Below, one piece after another: positions 1 through 12,858 of a stretch of 64,000 bases of DNA. The notes beneath the pieces were generated by a model that worked only from the letters and a program-made list of their open reading frames with translations, had not been told where the DNA came from and did no database searches. Location: the NCBI GenBank assembly GCA_032690845.1, contig CM064422.1, forward strand, positions 3,906,001 to 3,970,000. The letters are read 5' to 3'. Position 1 is the stretch's first letter; every line of letters begins with the position of its first letter. This DNA comes from Eleusine coracana subsp. coracana (lineage: Eukaryota; Streptophyta; Magnoliopsida; Poales; Poaceae). Made by a program: the position numbers and the translations under genes.

Positions 1-143
1 CGGTTGATCAAGAAAATAATGGCGTAATTGATCCGGATCCCTTGTCGTTGGGAAAGAGCACAGTCATAGTACATTCAGGTGCAACGACCATCGATTCTCT
101 GAAATACTACTATAGAGCCGTGTGTCCACTGTACCTATACTAA
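1..143 (+). other. Unidentified open frame running in from the window edge
   Basis: The frame starting at base 3 is open to a TAA ending at 143, about 46 codons. I do not recognise the translated product. It could be the last exon of a gene lying mostly outside the window, or chance. A second open stretch continues in another frame to about 330. No splice context can be judged because the left flank is missing. Confidence 0.2.
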
Positions 144-1397
144 TGGGGATTGAAAGCTTCACCGGATAGGATACATCATGTCCCATAATTTCCAGAAAAT
201 CACCGTGTACAACTTGCCACTTGAGGAGCATCCGCTGTCTGCTTCGACTTCATCTCTGCAGGATAGAGTTTTGTATGTTGCATTGTCGATTTCCGGTTGC
301 TTCACTAATGGGAGTTTAATTTTTATTAAATAAGATGTCATATAAGCAAATTTGGTGACTGACAAGAAATTTATAAAAAGAGACATGAAAAGAGTTTCAT
401 CTAAATAAAACTGGGTCTATATGATTTTTCTAAAATTGAAACACCATGAAACTAGTATTGGAGAGGAGTAATTTCATTTTATTCTCTAGACAACCAATAA
501 AACCATATAAAAATAAGTACTATGAAGCACTAAAATAAAATATGTATTGAAGGGATGGTTTCATTCATGATTTTAAACTAATAAAAATGACATAGCATTC
601 TTAGAAATATCAAAATGAAACTCCCCGTTAAGATTAGCCTCAGCGCCCTTAGTGCCTTTATGTTTCAGGTTAAGAATGACAAAGATATGCCACTTTAAAA
701 GGAAAGCTTTCCAATCAGGCACATGGCCACAACGGGGCTTAGAGCATATACAAAAACTCTCCAGAAAATAGACCTAAAACAGTATTTTTAGTAACAGCAG
801 ATCTCCCTGCTATTTGAAGCCACGACATTAATTTTTTTAGAAATAAAGGATTGGAGACCTCAACTTTCTCCTTGTTTCTAGCTACAAATAAGATAATTTT
901 TTTAAAAAAAATTAATATATGAGTTATTTTAGAGAGCTATTGGACATTGTTTTTATATTAAACCCTGTTGACTTAATTTAGAAAAGTTTGTAGGATTCTT
1001 TTGGAGGTGCTCTTATGTCTTCTCTCCACCAAATCCAGAATTATTTAATGACGGGATTACACAAACATTCCATCATCAGTTGTCAACGATAGGTTGCCAT
1101 AATCATCAATCACAAGTACATTCCCTTGACACCACATAACTGGCATGGTGAGCACACGTGACATGATAAACAGCATGCTTACTTTGCTTGTCATACAATG
1201 ATGAGAAGTTGAATTTTACAAAACCTCAAAATGGGTTGAACAAAAAAACCCCACTCGCTATGAACCACGCATATAAGTAAACACAGGCAATCAGGGTACT
1301 TAATACAGTACTCTGCAGTTACTCATAGCTACAATAGTTAGGCAGCGTATTTGGCTGTTGAAGTAATAAGGACGGTCTAATCAACTACGTGGTACTT
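144..1397. other. Spacer downstream of the UBP24-like gene
   Basis: AT-rich spacer holding one MITE (742-1012) and probably the 3' UTR of the UBP24-like gene on its right side. No convincing coding frame was found. Confidence 0.5.
742..1012. mobile_element. PIF/Harbinger-like MITE (GAGCATCTCC-type ends)
   Basis: The element begins GAGCATATAC and ends GGAGGTGCTC, which are degenerate inverted ends. It is bracketed by the trinucleotide TTA on both sides (739-741 and 1013-1015), the target duplication expected for PIF/Harbinger elements. Copies with the same ends and TTA/TAA duplications lie at 40300-40652 and 54273-54569. It has no coding capacity. Confidence 0.6.
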
Positions 1398-4300
1398 TCA
1401 GACTTGTTTGTAGAACAAGACATAAGCTTCATCATTCAAGACCGTGTGCATACTGACAGGCATGATGTGATCATCATCGAATCGGAGCCACTGCCCGCTG
1501 GCATGCTTTGCATGAGCAGTGTAATGCCCCCTGTGCAGATCTTTTCCATGATGAGTGATGGTTGAAATAAGCTCATATCTTCTTTGATTCTGCATAACAT
1601 CAATGCAAGAAAAACAGTTAGATCATTCAGGAAGAGATAAAGAAACACCTGTAACAATGTTTTCATCCATATATGGCCATATAAATTTGCATAAAGTACA
1701 TTAGCACAAACTGGTACCCTAAGAAACACTACTGGTTGTACATGCTTAAAGATTATAATGCCAAAATATCCAGACAAAAAAGGCAACTGGAGAGATACAA
1801 ACATGCTTTGCAAGTCCAAACTGTTGATCGGATAGAAGATAACAACCATATTAAGATATTTGTAAAACCATATTGAATTGATCACCTCAGGTAATGTCGA
1901 GGTCAGCAGATCACGATTAAGAAGCAGTTGGAGAGGGAATTGGAGCCGCTTAGATAATTTTGTAGAAGTCCCGCGAATTGGATCATAACTGAACCTCTTC
2001 AAGTGCAGTATCATTATCTTTGAAAGTGTGTGTATCTTGAATGATTTCCTAGCAGTCACCAAACCAGCCTGCAAGATCAAGTTTCATAGATTGTGATCGT
2101 AACTTATTTCACTTAACTGCATCTATTTTATGGCACTGAAGATAAATAGTATGTATGCTCTCTATAATATCAACAAATGCAGCTTAGCATGATCAAGAAA
2201 AAAAAGATAATTAAAATAATAGAAAAGGTCAACTAATGATTGTAAAGATAAAGGAAACTGAAGAGAAGACAAACAATCAAACAGATTTTTCCCATGCCTT
2301 TGAAGAGAAAAAAAAAAAGTCAACCAACGATTGTAAAAAGCATTTCAAAACAAAAATCAAAAGAAAATTGGTCTTCACAAGTATAGTCCTGATAAGCAAA
2401 ATGCATTGTGTGTGATATTCATCAACATTATTGCATCTCTCAACCAAATAGTAGTCCAGTTCATATAACCAATTCATACAAGATTGGACTATAACTCTTC
2501 AAATAATGTACACAGTTCTATGAAAAATAGATATGAGCATGTATCGTGCAAGGAAACTAAGGTTCAAGACACAGATTTCAACAAACTAGATACCTTTCCA
2601 GCAGCTGTTCTGTATCCTTCCAATGACTCGGGAGCAGAGAATATATGAAATGCATGCTCAAGCGTCTGAATACCATCTGGGAATATATCAAGATGGAGCA
2701 GCAGAAAAGGCTGAACAGTGGCTGATGCTTTATTCCCTGACAGATCCAAGAATAGTCGTTTAGTACACAAGCATAGGTAGCTTATCATGGATTCATGATT
2801 TCATGGAGCTCTTTTAACTTCCAGGATTATTAGTGCAGAGGAAGTACTCAGACTATATGGAACAATTAATGGAGATGTGACATTAATGACATGATAAATT
2901 TATGAGCAGGAAGATACATCTTTTTCAGCAAAACTTCAATCACGACAACCACATTCAGGACAACATTTCAGGATGCATGAATAGTTCTGGAATATTTTTC
3001 ACTCTAGAAAAGATCCAACACAAGAAGATACCTTTTTTAATTTGACAAAATGATAACACTTAGGATGCCCTTAAAGCATCATTTACTGTACAAACTAATG
3101 TTCCTGATACTGGGCTGATTAGAGACTAAAGTAGAGAGAACATGCACATCAGGGGAACAAACAAAGGTGACAACAGTGTGAAGCTGTTCGGCAGATATCA
3201 ATGCATACTAAAGCAAGGGTTCCACAAAGTACTTGAAAATAGATTAGAAAATATCAAAACTGTTTTCATGGGATGGAATGATATGGATATTACAGATCAC
3301 GAAAAAATAAAGAAGGCGACAAACAAATTAAGAGATATGTCCAGTTGACTATGCAAATTCTTTAAAAACATATTTATTCACTGGATACGACTGAAAATAC
3401 CTTGAGCTTTCACAACACTCTGTAGCTGACCTCCAAATATAGCACTTAACTCAGAGGGAACAAAACTCTGAGTCCGAACTATCGCAGATTTGTTCTTCCG
3501 TCCAACTGTCTCCCAAGCATCATCATCAACAGAAGAAACAACCATACCCTCCTTTGAATTTGAACCACTGCCGTTAAGCTTCAGCAGTTCATCATGCATT
3601 CTATCTATGGCAAAACTTAAAAATTCTTGAGCATCCTCCTGCCTGCAAATATGAATAGACAAAGGGTAGTAAATGCTCATTTGCAAGGGAGATGACAGTT
3701 TACACGGAGCATTACAGTAACACAAAAAGAAGTTGCAGCTTATGCCTGCATATACATGATGTGACACAGACAACTGATGTGTCTGAATATACTTAATTAG
3801 TCTATGGTCAATTCATTGTAATGATTCATGATTTCACCCCTAGAGCCTACCCAGCAGCTTCAAAATAATAGTGTAAACCACACAAAACATTCTTCCGACT
3901 TTAATATGCAATATTTGGAATCGACGACATCTAGATATATGATAGAATAAGCAAGATTGGCTAAGCACCAAGCAATATACGCTAATCCAAGTCTTGCTAG
4001 GTGTAGACTAGATGATATCAAACGCATCAACTGAAAACAATGGCTTGCCCCCAGATCATAACCAGATACCACTTACCTTGGCCTAGCAGATATTCCAGCT
4101 GCCACATCTGGAGTGAAATTTCTAAGAACAGAATCAAACATGGCAGGACTAAATGGTTTTGTGGCAACCATAGGAGCCTTCTCATTTTTCTTCATAATTG
4201 AGTCATCAAGCATATCAAATTGAGATATGAATTCAACAAATGCACTCAACGTTGGGTAGCCAACCTACAATGAAGCAACCAGTCACAACAAATGCAATGG

Positions 4301-5509
4301 AAGTGAAACAAGCACCAAAATTACAACAAATTGGTCTTTTTTAGCAGTACCTTGGGAATTCTTCGATTCCTGAGCTCCTGTAAAAGCTGGACAAAAGGTG
4401 AACATGAAAGCAACGCCTGCAAAGTCGCATTCAGGAAGCAGATATTTCCTGTATTCTTCAAGCCATGAGGAAGCAAAGGCATGTTTGGAGAGGCCTTATT
4501 TAAAGCTGTAACTGCCTCGATTGCTGGAGCTGCAACGCTAGGCTTATACATAACAGAATTTCCATTTTCAGTTATTTTATTAACCGAATTGCTTCTATAA
4601 GTGGAGTTGATGCCATTTTTGTGCACCTCTGGTGCTGTGTGAGGTGCCGAATTGCTGATACTTTTCACAGGCACACCTGATGGAACCACAGCCTCAGTCT
4701 TTTTTACATACTCACAGACTCCACCATTATTAGGAGAAACATTGGCATGGAGGCATCCATTGTCCAGTAATGGAGCACCATTTGGCAAGATTGATCTTAT
4801 AGTTTCCTGTTTATTACTGGGAAAAGTATCCTTGGTAACAGCGATGGTCGGTTCATCAGTTGATTTTGCAGGAGGAACAACACTTTTGGTAATAGGTTCT
4901 GATGCTTTTGTTAAACTTAGCACCGAGGGATCCAGTGAGCCAAACTGAATCTGTAGTTCGCATGGTTTATTCACACTTTTAGTCAGACAAGTGAGAGGCT
5001 GACCATTAAACAACTTAGTTTCATCCTCCGTGAAGGACCCAAAGAGCAAGACCTGCAATATAACATAAGCAACTATATGAAGACGGTACAGAATGTGACG
5101 ATCTTTAGTGTTAACATAACCAGCGTGCCATCAAAACGACTTTATATCAAAGTATTATCAGGAAAACTTTATAAGAACTTCGAGTTACACTTCGATATTC
5201 GATCATCCCACACACTTTGGATACCCAAAAGAAACAGCAGTTAAAGTATGAACCATGCAATCTAGCGCTGCAGGTATGCTTCACACACATGCGGTAGCAA
5301 TAAATCAGCAGGCCCAGTACTACAAAACCCTAGCAATCAACTCGGCGGCACCCCAACCATCAACCACCCCACCCCGCCCGCTTCAATGCGCCATGCCATG
5401 GGAGCAGGACGAACAGTACAGACAGTTAAACCACGCAATTACGGCGTAACGAATGCCAATGCGAGGACGGAACGGGTTGATGGGTTACCTTGTCGCCGCC
5501 GCCGCTCAT
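1398..5509 (-). CDS. UBP24: Ubiquitin carboxyl-terminal hydrolase, UBP24/USP10-like
   Basis: A ubiquitin-specific protease (peptidase C19) that removes ubiquitin from proteins. Seven coding exons on the minus strand: 5489-5509, 4351-5052, 4077-4264, 3401-3642, 2594-2736, 1886-2068 and 1398-1589, all with GT-AG borders. They join in frame to 556 residues, close to Arabidopsis UBP24 as I recall it. The Cys box (GLKNTGNICFLNATLQ) puts the nucleophile at about Cys212. The His box (HRGHYTAH) gives His515, followed by the FDDDHI motif that supplies the acidic residue. Residues 8-195 are a low-complexity Ser/Pro/Asn-rich region, as in UBP24. Exon 1 encodes only seven residues (MSGGGDK); this start was chosen because it keeps frame with exon 2 and sits in GC-rich 5' sequence. 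In Arabidopsis UBP24 is linked to ABA and stomatal control; that role is inferred here by homology. Confidence 0.93.
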
Positions 5510-7934
5510 CTCGGCTGCGGGCACGAGACCAGTCACTGGGCGCCGGTGCTGAAAGCTTGCGGAACCTCTTGGGTGCTCTTCTGCGACCAGGGCCAGAGGA
5601 AGCCGAGGCGGCAGGTGGGAGACATCAAAGGAATCGGCGACGGCGGCGCCGGTTGGGGTGGCCGTCCTCGCGACCTACTACGTTACGCGACTCGGCACGA
5701 TGCGAAGTGGAGGGAGGCGGTCAGTAGGCGATAGCGACAGGAGCTCGGAGGCGGTGGGCGGCGGAGACGGCCGGACGCGAGGCGTAGGGTTTGGAGGGGA
5801 GAGGAAGCTGGGACCAGGACGGGACACGGGAGGAAGCTGGCAAGAGCACGGTTGCTTGGCTTGGCGTATATGCGGAGACCCCGAGTCCTGGGCCGGGCCG
5901 GGCCGGGCCGCGTTTTTTTTTTTCTATAACGGTTGACGAACCAACTCGATTTTGGAATTCGACTCGGCCTTATAAAAAGTTAAGGAAAATAGGATGTCGC
6001 AGATCCTCCTCACCGGTTTTTTTTTATAAAAAAAATCCTCCACCCCAAAGAAGATGCTGTCAGTCTGGCGCAGGCCTCCTCCCTACACTCCAAGCCCGAT
6101 CATCGAGCACGCGAGCAGCCGCGGGACCGTGCCGCACGAAAGCTCTCGAGGCGACGGCCATCCAAAGGAAGGAGAAGACAGTGACGCTTGGATACAACTT
6201 AAATTGGGGAAAGAGATATGTACTAGGAAATGAAAGGGAGGGTTAGGGAAATTAGATTTTATCCATCTCTATTATTTTGCTTTACATTGGGTTATAAAAA
6301 GGATTATTGTCTTAATTTTACCTTATGTGCACCACTCAAAAATAAACTTGTGCACCACTTTCTAACAAAAACAGCTAATATTGGTGAAGTGGCACTCGGT
6401 TCTTTAGATTACTAGCTTCGCCATTGCTCATCTCATTGACAATCGTAGGTTGCGGTCAACACGATGATGAGCGTCGGTGAACTCATCGTCGGCATTATCA
6501 TTGTTCTATAAGGCGTATTTTATATAAATCTTTCATATCCAGAGCATAACTTACCCAATGGTTATTCGTGGAAAATGGAAGACTATTTCATCTCTATTCA
6601 ACTCATTTTGCAGTCTTAATTTAATCAAACATAATAAATCACATCAAGCCTCTCATTTTCGTAACTCATTCTATATTTTCAGAATTGAGGAAGAAGAAGA
6701 TGGGAGGAGAAAAAAAAAGAGTACGTACATAATGGTTATTTTTTATTGAATTTAATATGAATAGTCGGTTTTTATTATAATAATGTAAAATAAACAATAT
6801 TTTTAAGAATATTATTAAATTATTATAATCTAACATCTATATTAAAAAATCTAATAAAATAATTTAATTATTTATTTACCTCTTGAATTATTAATGTAGA
6901 TTATATATAATATAAATAAATTACGGGCTTGTTGGTTTACGCCTGTCAAGCAGCTTGCCGGCCAGACAGTGCTCTCCACCGTAGGCACACAAAATCGGAC
7001 GCCTGAGTGCATTGCCTGAACCAGACAATTTTCTCAAGATATAAACCAAAGTAACTCTATAAGCTGAAACAAATACTCAATAGTCTCGAAGTCGTGAGCG
7101 ATGACAGTGGATGGGGATCAGTTGATAATGACAGAGAGAAACGTGCGGAGTGGAGAAGGAGATAAGCAAGAGAAAAATGAGGGAGGGAGGAGAGGGGACT
7201 CGACTGTACGACTGCACCCGTACCTGCACTCGTGGAGGCACCCGTGCTTGCTCACACGTACGCGTGGAGCCAGGCTAAGCTGCAAAGCTCGCCTCCCACA
7301 TTCCAATCGGACCAGGCTGCGAAGGGGCTCTCGGAGCGTGATTGGTTTGCGGACGAGCAGAACCTGACTCGTATTCCGTAGCCAGTCTACCGTCGCCCAG
7401 GCTCTACGTGTGCAAGGTGCGATTGATTGGTTGACATCATAGCGCAGCCAGACCCACTTTCTCCACGTATTTGATCTTCCACATCCGCATTTTTCGCTCT
7501 CACAGCCTGCTCGCTTTTGCGCTCCCATATACACCGCGCGAGCCTCATAAGAAATGGCCGTCGTTTTCGTTTCCGCGCAGCCTGGCCAAGATAAACCCTT
7601 TGCATGCGGGGAGTCTGGTCGAAGACCACGTACAGCAATTCAATCACGCCTCCTTTACATCTGTCGGGACTGGTTAGCTCGTAAACAGCCAACCAATCAT
7701 GCCTTTGCACGCAGCGGTCCTAGCTACGAGGCTGAGTCAGGCATCCAATCACATGCTGCTTATATGAAACGGACCCGGCCAGAGGGTGAGGCAGAAACCA
7801 AACACGCCCATATATGCTGGAAGCCCCCCGCAAACACTGGAATAGTTGATTTGAATCCTTTCCCCGTCTCCAGCTCGCGCGCACGGCCACACGCACTCTT
7901 CCCCGCCCCAGCCGCCACCGCCGCCGCCGGCGAG
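5510..7934. other. Divergent spacer between the UBP24-like and NTM1-like genes
   Basis: Two genes point away from each other here. The left part (5510-5960) is GC-rich 5' flank of the UBP24-like gene and includes a (GGGCC)n run near 5895. The middle (6230-6930) is AT-rich with no gene. From 6931 to 7760 there are several inverted ATTGGTT/AACCAAT motifs that could be ends of small hAT-like elements or CCAAT boxes. Long frames in the GC-rich parts look non-coding. Confidence 0.5.
6931..7050. mobile_element. Small TIR element, possible hAT-like MITE
   Basis: A short segment bounded by GTTGGTTTA and TAAACCAAA, an 8/9 inverted match. It carries an internal stretch (AATCGGACGCCTGAGT) that recurs almost unchanged in the element at 37080-37194, which suggests a dispersed family. 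No clear target duplication was seen. Confidence 0.35.
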
Positions 7935-10263
7935 ATGGATTCCCGCGGGTACGATTCTGGCGGTCGCATATTCTCCAACGCCACCGAGATGTGGGCAGCA
8001 GAGCTCGGCTCCACTGCCTCCTCTGCGGAAGCTGAAGCCACCCCTGCCGCCGCCGCCGCCGCCGCGGGCAACGGGGCCGCTGGCGTGGAGGGGAGTGGGG
8101 ACGGGAAGCGCAAGGAGTGGTACTCGAAGGCAATCTCCTACTGGCAAGTAAAGAAAACTCACTCAGTCTTCACCTCACCTGCTAAACCCTAAACCCCGAT
8201 CCAAATGCTCAATTTTCGTGGCAAATTTATCTTATACGTTCCTCGAATGAGTGGCGCAGAGCGTGGAGGCGTCTACAGAGGGAGTCCTAGGAGGCTACGG
8301 TTGCGTGAACGACGCCGACGTCAAGGGAAGCGACGCTTTCCTCCGCCCTCTCATCGCCGAGCGGTTCGGCACCACGAAACGCCATCTCGTCGCGCTTGGT
8401 GAGTTGATTATTGCACTCGATTGGTACAGTATATCTTGGTTTTGTGCTAGGGTTTTCATAGTGATTTCATCCTGTGAATGTTATTACTTCAAGTTATAGA
8501 ATCCTTGGGTGCTGTTATGCTCTTTATCAATTCTAATTTCTGAAATTGTGACAGATTGTGGCTCAGGCATCGGACGCGTTACAAAGAATCTTCTCCTTAG
8601 GCATTTCAACGAGGCATGCAACTTACCTTCTCTCAGTTCATATGCGGTTATGACTTCCTGAGGGCATACCACATACCCATACTTCCTTCCACTTTTGCTG
8701 TATATACGATCCAATTTCGGTTTCATGTATATATGTGAGATTTGTGTTGAAGGGGAGCCCTGGAGTGACCATCAGGTCATGGGTTCGAGTCCTGGAAACA
8801 GCCTCTTGCAGAAATGCAGGGAAAGGCTGCATACAAAAGACCCAAGTGGTCGGACCGTTCCCCGGACCCTGCACAAGTGGGAGCTACATGCATTGGGCTC
8901 CCCCCATTTGAGATTTGTGTTCTGCCTCATTCATATGTTTCAATCCTTAGTTTTGGAATTTGGGATTTGGTTATTCAGGTTGACCTTGTCGAGCCAGTAC
9001 CTCATTTTCTAGAAGCAGCACGGGAAAATCTTACTGGAGGTATGATGGACCAAGGAGAAGATTCACATATGGCTGTCAACTTTTACTGTGTGTCTCTTCA
9101 GGTTGGTATCAATGGAACATTGCCTCTGGTCCAAACAACATTAAATAATTGTTTTTTGCTTCTTTTAATATTTCTATTTCACTTTTTCTTCAGGACTTCA
9201 CTCCCGAGGAAGGTAGATATGATGTGATATGGGTCCAGTGGTGCATCGGGCAGCTTCCTGATGATGATTTTATCTCTTTTTTCAATCGTGCAAAGGTGAC
9301 TTGACTTTTTCATATTCAATCTTGCACTGATAATTTTTGTTGAACTACATTGAAGCATTTGCTTGTAAGGTCTATCAATAGGTTGTAGTGTCATTTTATA
9401 ATTTTAGCTTTAGAGAACAAATAATAATGTCTTTTGTTATCCACAGAGATTATCACTTTAAGATAAATGTTGTATTTACTGGCAAAAAGGTGGTCATTGT
9501 AAATTTTCAGCATGTACCTTCATGTAACATCACCAGTAGTATTTAAATCCTTTGTTGTAAGAAAACTCTGGTCTATCTATACTGACCACAGTTCTATATA
9601 ATGAGCCTTCTAGTTGTTCATGTTTATGCATCTATTAGTTGACCTAACATCTGAATTATTTCATGTGTATTGTTGGCGTAGTATCAATGCGTTCTAATCA
9701 GACATACACATACAATGTTGCTTTCAGATTGGGCTCAAACCTGATGGATTTTTTGTTCTGAAAGAGAACATTGCAAAAAATGGTGAGTTTGCCATATCAA
9801 ATGGAAAGCCTGAATAGTGCAGTATACTTTTATAAAGAAATACCATACTCCCTCTTGAAATTGCTATAAGACACTTGTCCTAAATGCCATCTTTGAGAAG
9901 ACCATATGCTTGAGCTTGATGTTGCTCTTACAAAATGCAATCTGTGGCTTGCAGGATTTGTGTTAGACAAGGAGGATAACAGTGTCACTAGATCTGATCC
10001 ATACTTTAGGGAACTATTTAAAAAGTGTGGGTTATATATCCACAGTGTTAAGGTAAATGTTGAATATTGTAGATGATATCTAGTTACATACTTCAAATTT
10101 CCCATACACCCATCTAATCATGCAATTAAAACAGGATCAGAAGGAACTCCCCAAGGAACTATTTGCAGTCAAAATGTATGCACTGGTGACCGATCAACCA
10201 AAAATCCAGAATAAAGGAAAGAGAAGGCGGCCTAAAAATTCACCACATATGATTTGCTCGTGA
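7935..10263 (+). CDS. Alpha-N-terminal protein methyltransferase (NTM1/METTL11-like)
   Basis: Transfers methyl groups from S-adenosylmethionine to the alpha-amino group of proteins with an exposed N-terminal X-Pro-Lys type motif. Eight exons: 7935-8147, 8260-8398, 8555-8613, 8979-9101, 9194-9295, 9728-9782, 9955-10052 and 10135-10263, giving 305 residues in frame. SAM motif I reads DCGSGIGR at the exon 2/3 join. The block DFTPEEGRYDVIWVQWCIGQ matches the family substrate-pocket region, followed by LKPDGFFVLKEN. The N-terminal 70 residues are a grass-type Ala-rich leader, and the C-terminus is basic (KGKRRRPK), a possible nuclear signal. Intron 3 (8614-8978) begins with GC instead of GT and contains an Au-type SINE. 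Confidence 0.93.
8749..8908 (+). mobile_element. Au-type tRNA-derived SINE
   Basis: A 160-bp insertion in intron 3 of the NTM1-like gene. It has a B-box-like GGGTTCGAGTCC and then the body typical of the plant Au SINE (CAGCCTCTTGCAGAAATGCA, later CCCCGGACCCTGC and GGGAGCT). A perfect 13-bp target duplication TGAGATTTGTGTT flanks it at 8736-8748 and 8909-8921. Perfect flanks point to a fairly recent insertion. The family name comes from remembered consensus; the duplication is seen directly. Confidence 0.85.
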
Positions 10264-11419
10264 AGATGGTTGCATGAAAATCCATTAGTTTGACACTATC
10301 ATGGTTGAGTTTTGTCAAATTTCAAGGACAGACTTTTGCTGTCAGTGGTGATACATAATATACATTTTATTTTGAAAAGACTCAATTTTACTTTTCGGAT
10401 TAATTATGTTCTTTTCAACTTAGTATATGATGTGTTGATGTGCATATTCTCGTTCTTCTGGGAGCAATATGTCTAATGTTATGGATATCTGATCATCGGT
10501 ATGTAAATGCAATGAGATGTTGCTGAACTTGGGGTGGGGCATCTGGTGGGAAGGAAACAATCCATTTACATTGGAATGGAGTCTTTTACAGTTTTACTGC
10601 ATTTTGTTTGCCATCGACAACTACAATAGCGTTTATCTCTGGTACACCATTGCAATTGTCTGAATTTCATTGATTCCAAGTGGCAATCTTGTTCTTGCAT
10701 TTTGCCTAGGGCCTTTCGGTTCATAACAGGTTCTATAGCTTGAGTTGCATCGTTAGTGTTTGATTGCAAATTTGGTCTCCAATGTGTTTTTAATTCATGG
10801 TCGTTGCTCTCAACTGTCTGTAAACGCAATGAGTACTAGAGCAAAATTTCGAGTTCATAGAATGTCAAGTACCTAATATCTGGTACATGGAATGTTTTTC
10901 TTTTCCACTTTCTGGGGGAAAAAAATGTGTTAGCTGTTGCCTGCTCATACCTTTCTCGCACATCGTCTGCTCTTCTGAATCTGTAAACTTAAGACCAGAA
11001 TATCCATCAGATATACTCATCCCTCCAGCTGTAGTGCTTCTTTATCATTTCTCTTCATATCTTGCTGTCACACAACTCATGATTGGGACCTACATAACGA
11101 ACAAGAGAACCTGTCGGCATCTACAAGTATCAGATGCTCTAAATTGAGAACTGAATTGATTCGGGGAAATAAGGGTCCATGTGACAGGTCACAGGTGAAC
11201 CGTTGCCGCTAACATGGCAGGATAATCACGGTATCACGAATAGATCACTGGCTGAAATGCTGAATACATACGGTGAATGAAAATATCTTCACATCAGAAT
11301 AGACATCAGTACACACTTACACCGCAGGGACTGAACGGAATGGACAATACCAGCATTGTGCCTAACCCCAATATATTACAAATCCACTAGGTATTCATGC
11401 AAAGAATGTGTTATGTGTG
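10264..11419. other. Convergent spacer (NTM1-like and FAH)
   Basis: Holds the 3' flanks of two converging genes. No credible coding frame, RNA gene or clear repeat was seen. Confidence 0.5.
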
Positions 11420-12858
11420 TCAGTTCTTCTTCCCAGGTGTCGATGGAGGCAATGTCCCAAAAACAACATCCCAGAGTGATGAAGTGATGCCAAAGCCTTT
11501 GTCTTGGATTCTGAAGTGGTGGTTGAGGTGATACCGCTGCATAACACGAAAAGTTGTGAGGAATTAAAACCATGGGCATTTGCAAAGAACAGCTAGCTTA
11601 CAACAACTTGTTAAATGCAATTAACTCTTCACCTTGAGACGCTTTGCTGGATCTTTGGATGGTTGTCCATGGTGCACGTAATAGTGAGTGCAGTCATACA
11701 TCACATATCCCAGCAGGCCGCCACCAAACAGTGCAGGAGTAGTAGATGGTGTTGCGAAGAACGCCACCAGGTTCCAAAACTGAAAATGAAAAGTGGATCC
11801 TTAAAAAAATTGGCCATAACAGTCCATGCTTGATAAATGCAATTCTAAGCTCAATGTTGGACATTATTGCATGTATGAGAATTTTGGTGCTATACCGGTA
11901 CACACAAAATTGCTGTCGCAGCTGGAGGAAATACAAGCCTGAGCGAGTCCATAGGATGTTTATGGTGGCATCCATGAAGAAGGTAATGTGCCGTGTTTGA
12001 CCTGCAACATTACACCGATAGCAATTCGATGAGAGGAAAGCAAACCTAAGAGTGGATTTCCAACTTAAAAGGTTCGAATGTTCTTACCAGTACATTTTGG
12101 TATCAATGTGGAATAGGAAGCGGTGCAAAGTATATTCAATCAATGTCCAAATAAATATTCCGAAGAGAGCCATCAGAGCTACTTCTTGAATCGTATGACC
12201 CATTATAATGGACTTCACGAACAAACAGCAAACTACAGGCAGCCATATGGTTGGCACAGCCCACCACTTTGTGCGTGTCAAGAACTGGATATTTTAAAAA
12301 ATTGTCAAAAAAAATTCAGTTTAATTCCTCAACTCCTCAATATACCAAGTACAACGGAATGTGTTACCTCCAAGATGTCATTGCCAAAGAAACGTGGACC
12401 CTCCTTGCTCACGATAGGTTGGTGAACCCATTCCTGATAGCGTTCCTCAAGATGGCCAACCTTCATCCACAAAAGAAATAACCCAATCAAAAGAATGCCA
12501 CTTCAGCAGTGAAGCAAATGGACCAGTTATAGTCAGCAACTCAAAATTTAACAACAACAGATTGTTTAAAAAGTCACAGCAGAACATGTTGATTACAACA
12601 ATCGCAGAAAACAAAACATGATGGAGAAGAGTAAAATTCAACGATTGAGCTGGTTGTCAGAGACTCAGAATGTACTAAACAAGTTCAAAGTAATGCAATG
12701 GTAACAGCAAATGGCAATTCCATGAGTGACTCAGAGAAGCTAAGATTTCCATGAAGAACGCCCCAAACAATTGTCACAAAGATAACAAAGAGAGAAAAAA
12801 GAAGTACCTGGAAAACAAGAGGCTTGTTCAGATCAACAGTGAACTCTTGGACAACCAT
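11420..12858 (-). CDS. FAH: Dihydroceramide fatty acyl 2-hydroxylase (FAH1/FAH2-like)
   Basis: An ER membrane di-iron enzyme that adds the 2-hydroxyl to fatty acyl chains of sphingolipids. Six exons on the minus strand: 12808-12858, 12368-12460, 12088-12284, 11896-12001, 11633-11779 and 11420-11536, joining in frame to 236 residues, about the size of the Arabidopsis enzymes. The His boxes expected for this hydroxylase superfamily are present: HRFLFH, HGCHHKH, HYYVHH and YHLNHHF. Hydrophobic stretches flank them (WWAVPTIWLPVVCCLF and ALFGIFIWTLIEY). Like Arabidopsis FAH proteins, it lacks the N-terminal cytochrome b5 domain of yeast Scs7p. The short first exon (MVVQEFTVDLNKPLVFQ) matches the family start. 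A 5' UTR intron is likely, with an acceptor near 12873 and a possible donor near 13442. Confidence 0.93.

Noticed and set aside
159..386. 75-codon minus-strand frame near the left edge
   Set aside because: No recognisable domain, and the opposite strand is also open in places; not enough evidence either way.
5255..6246. Several plus-strand frames upstream of the UBP24-like gene
   Set aside because: They overlap the antisense of its exon 1 and GC-rich promoter, are Arg/Gly-biased, and have no domain or splice support.
7554..8192. 212-codon plus-strand frame covering the methyltransferase start
   Set aside because: It is the true exon 1 frame extended upstream through leader sequence; the family start fits the ATG at 7935 better.
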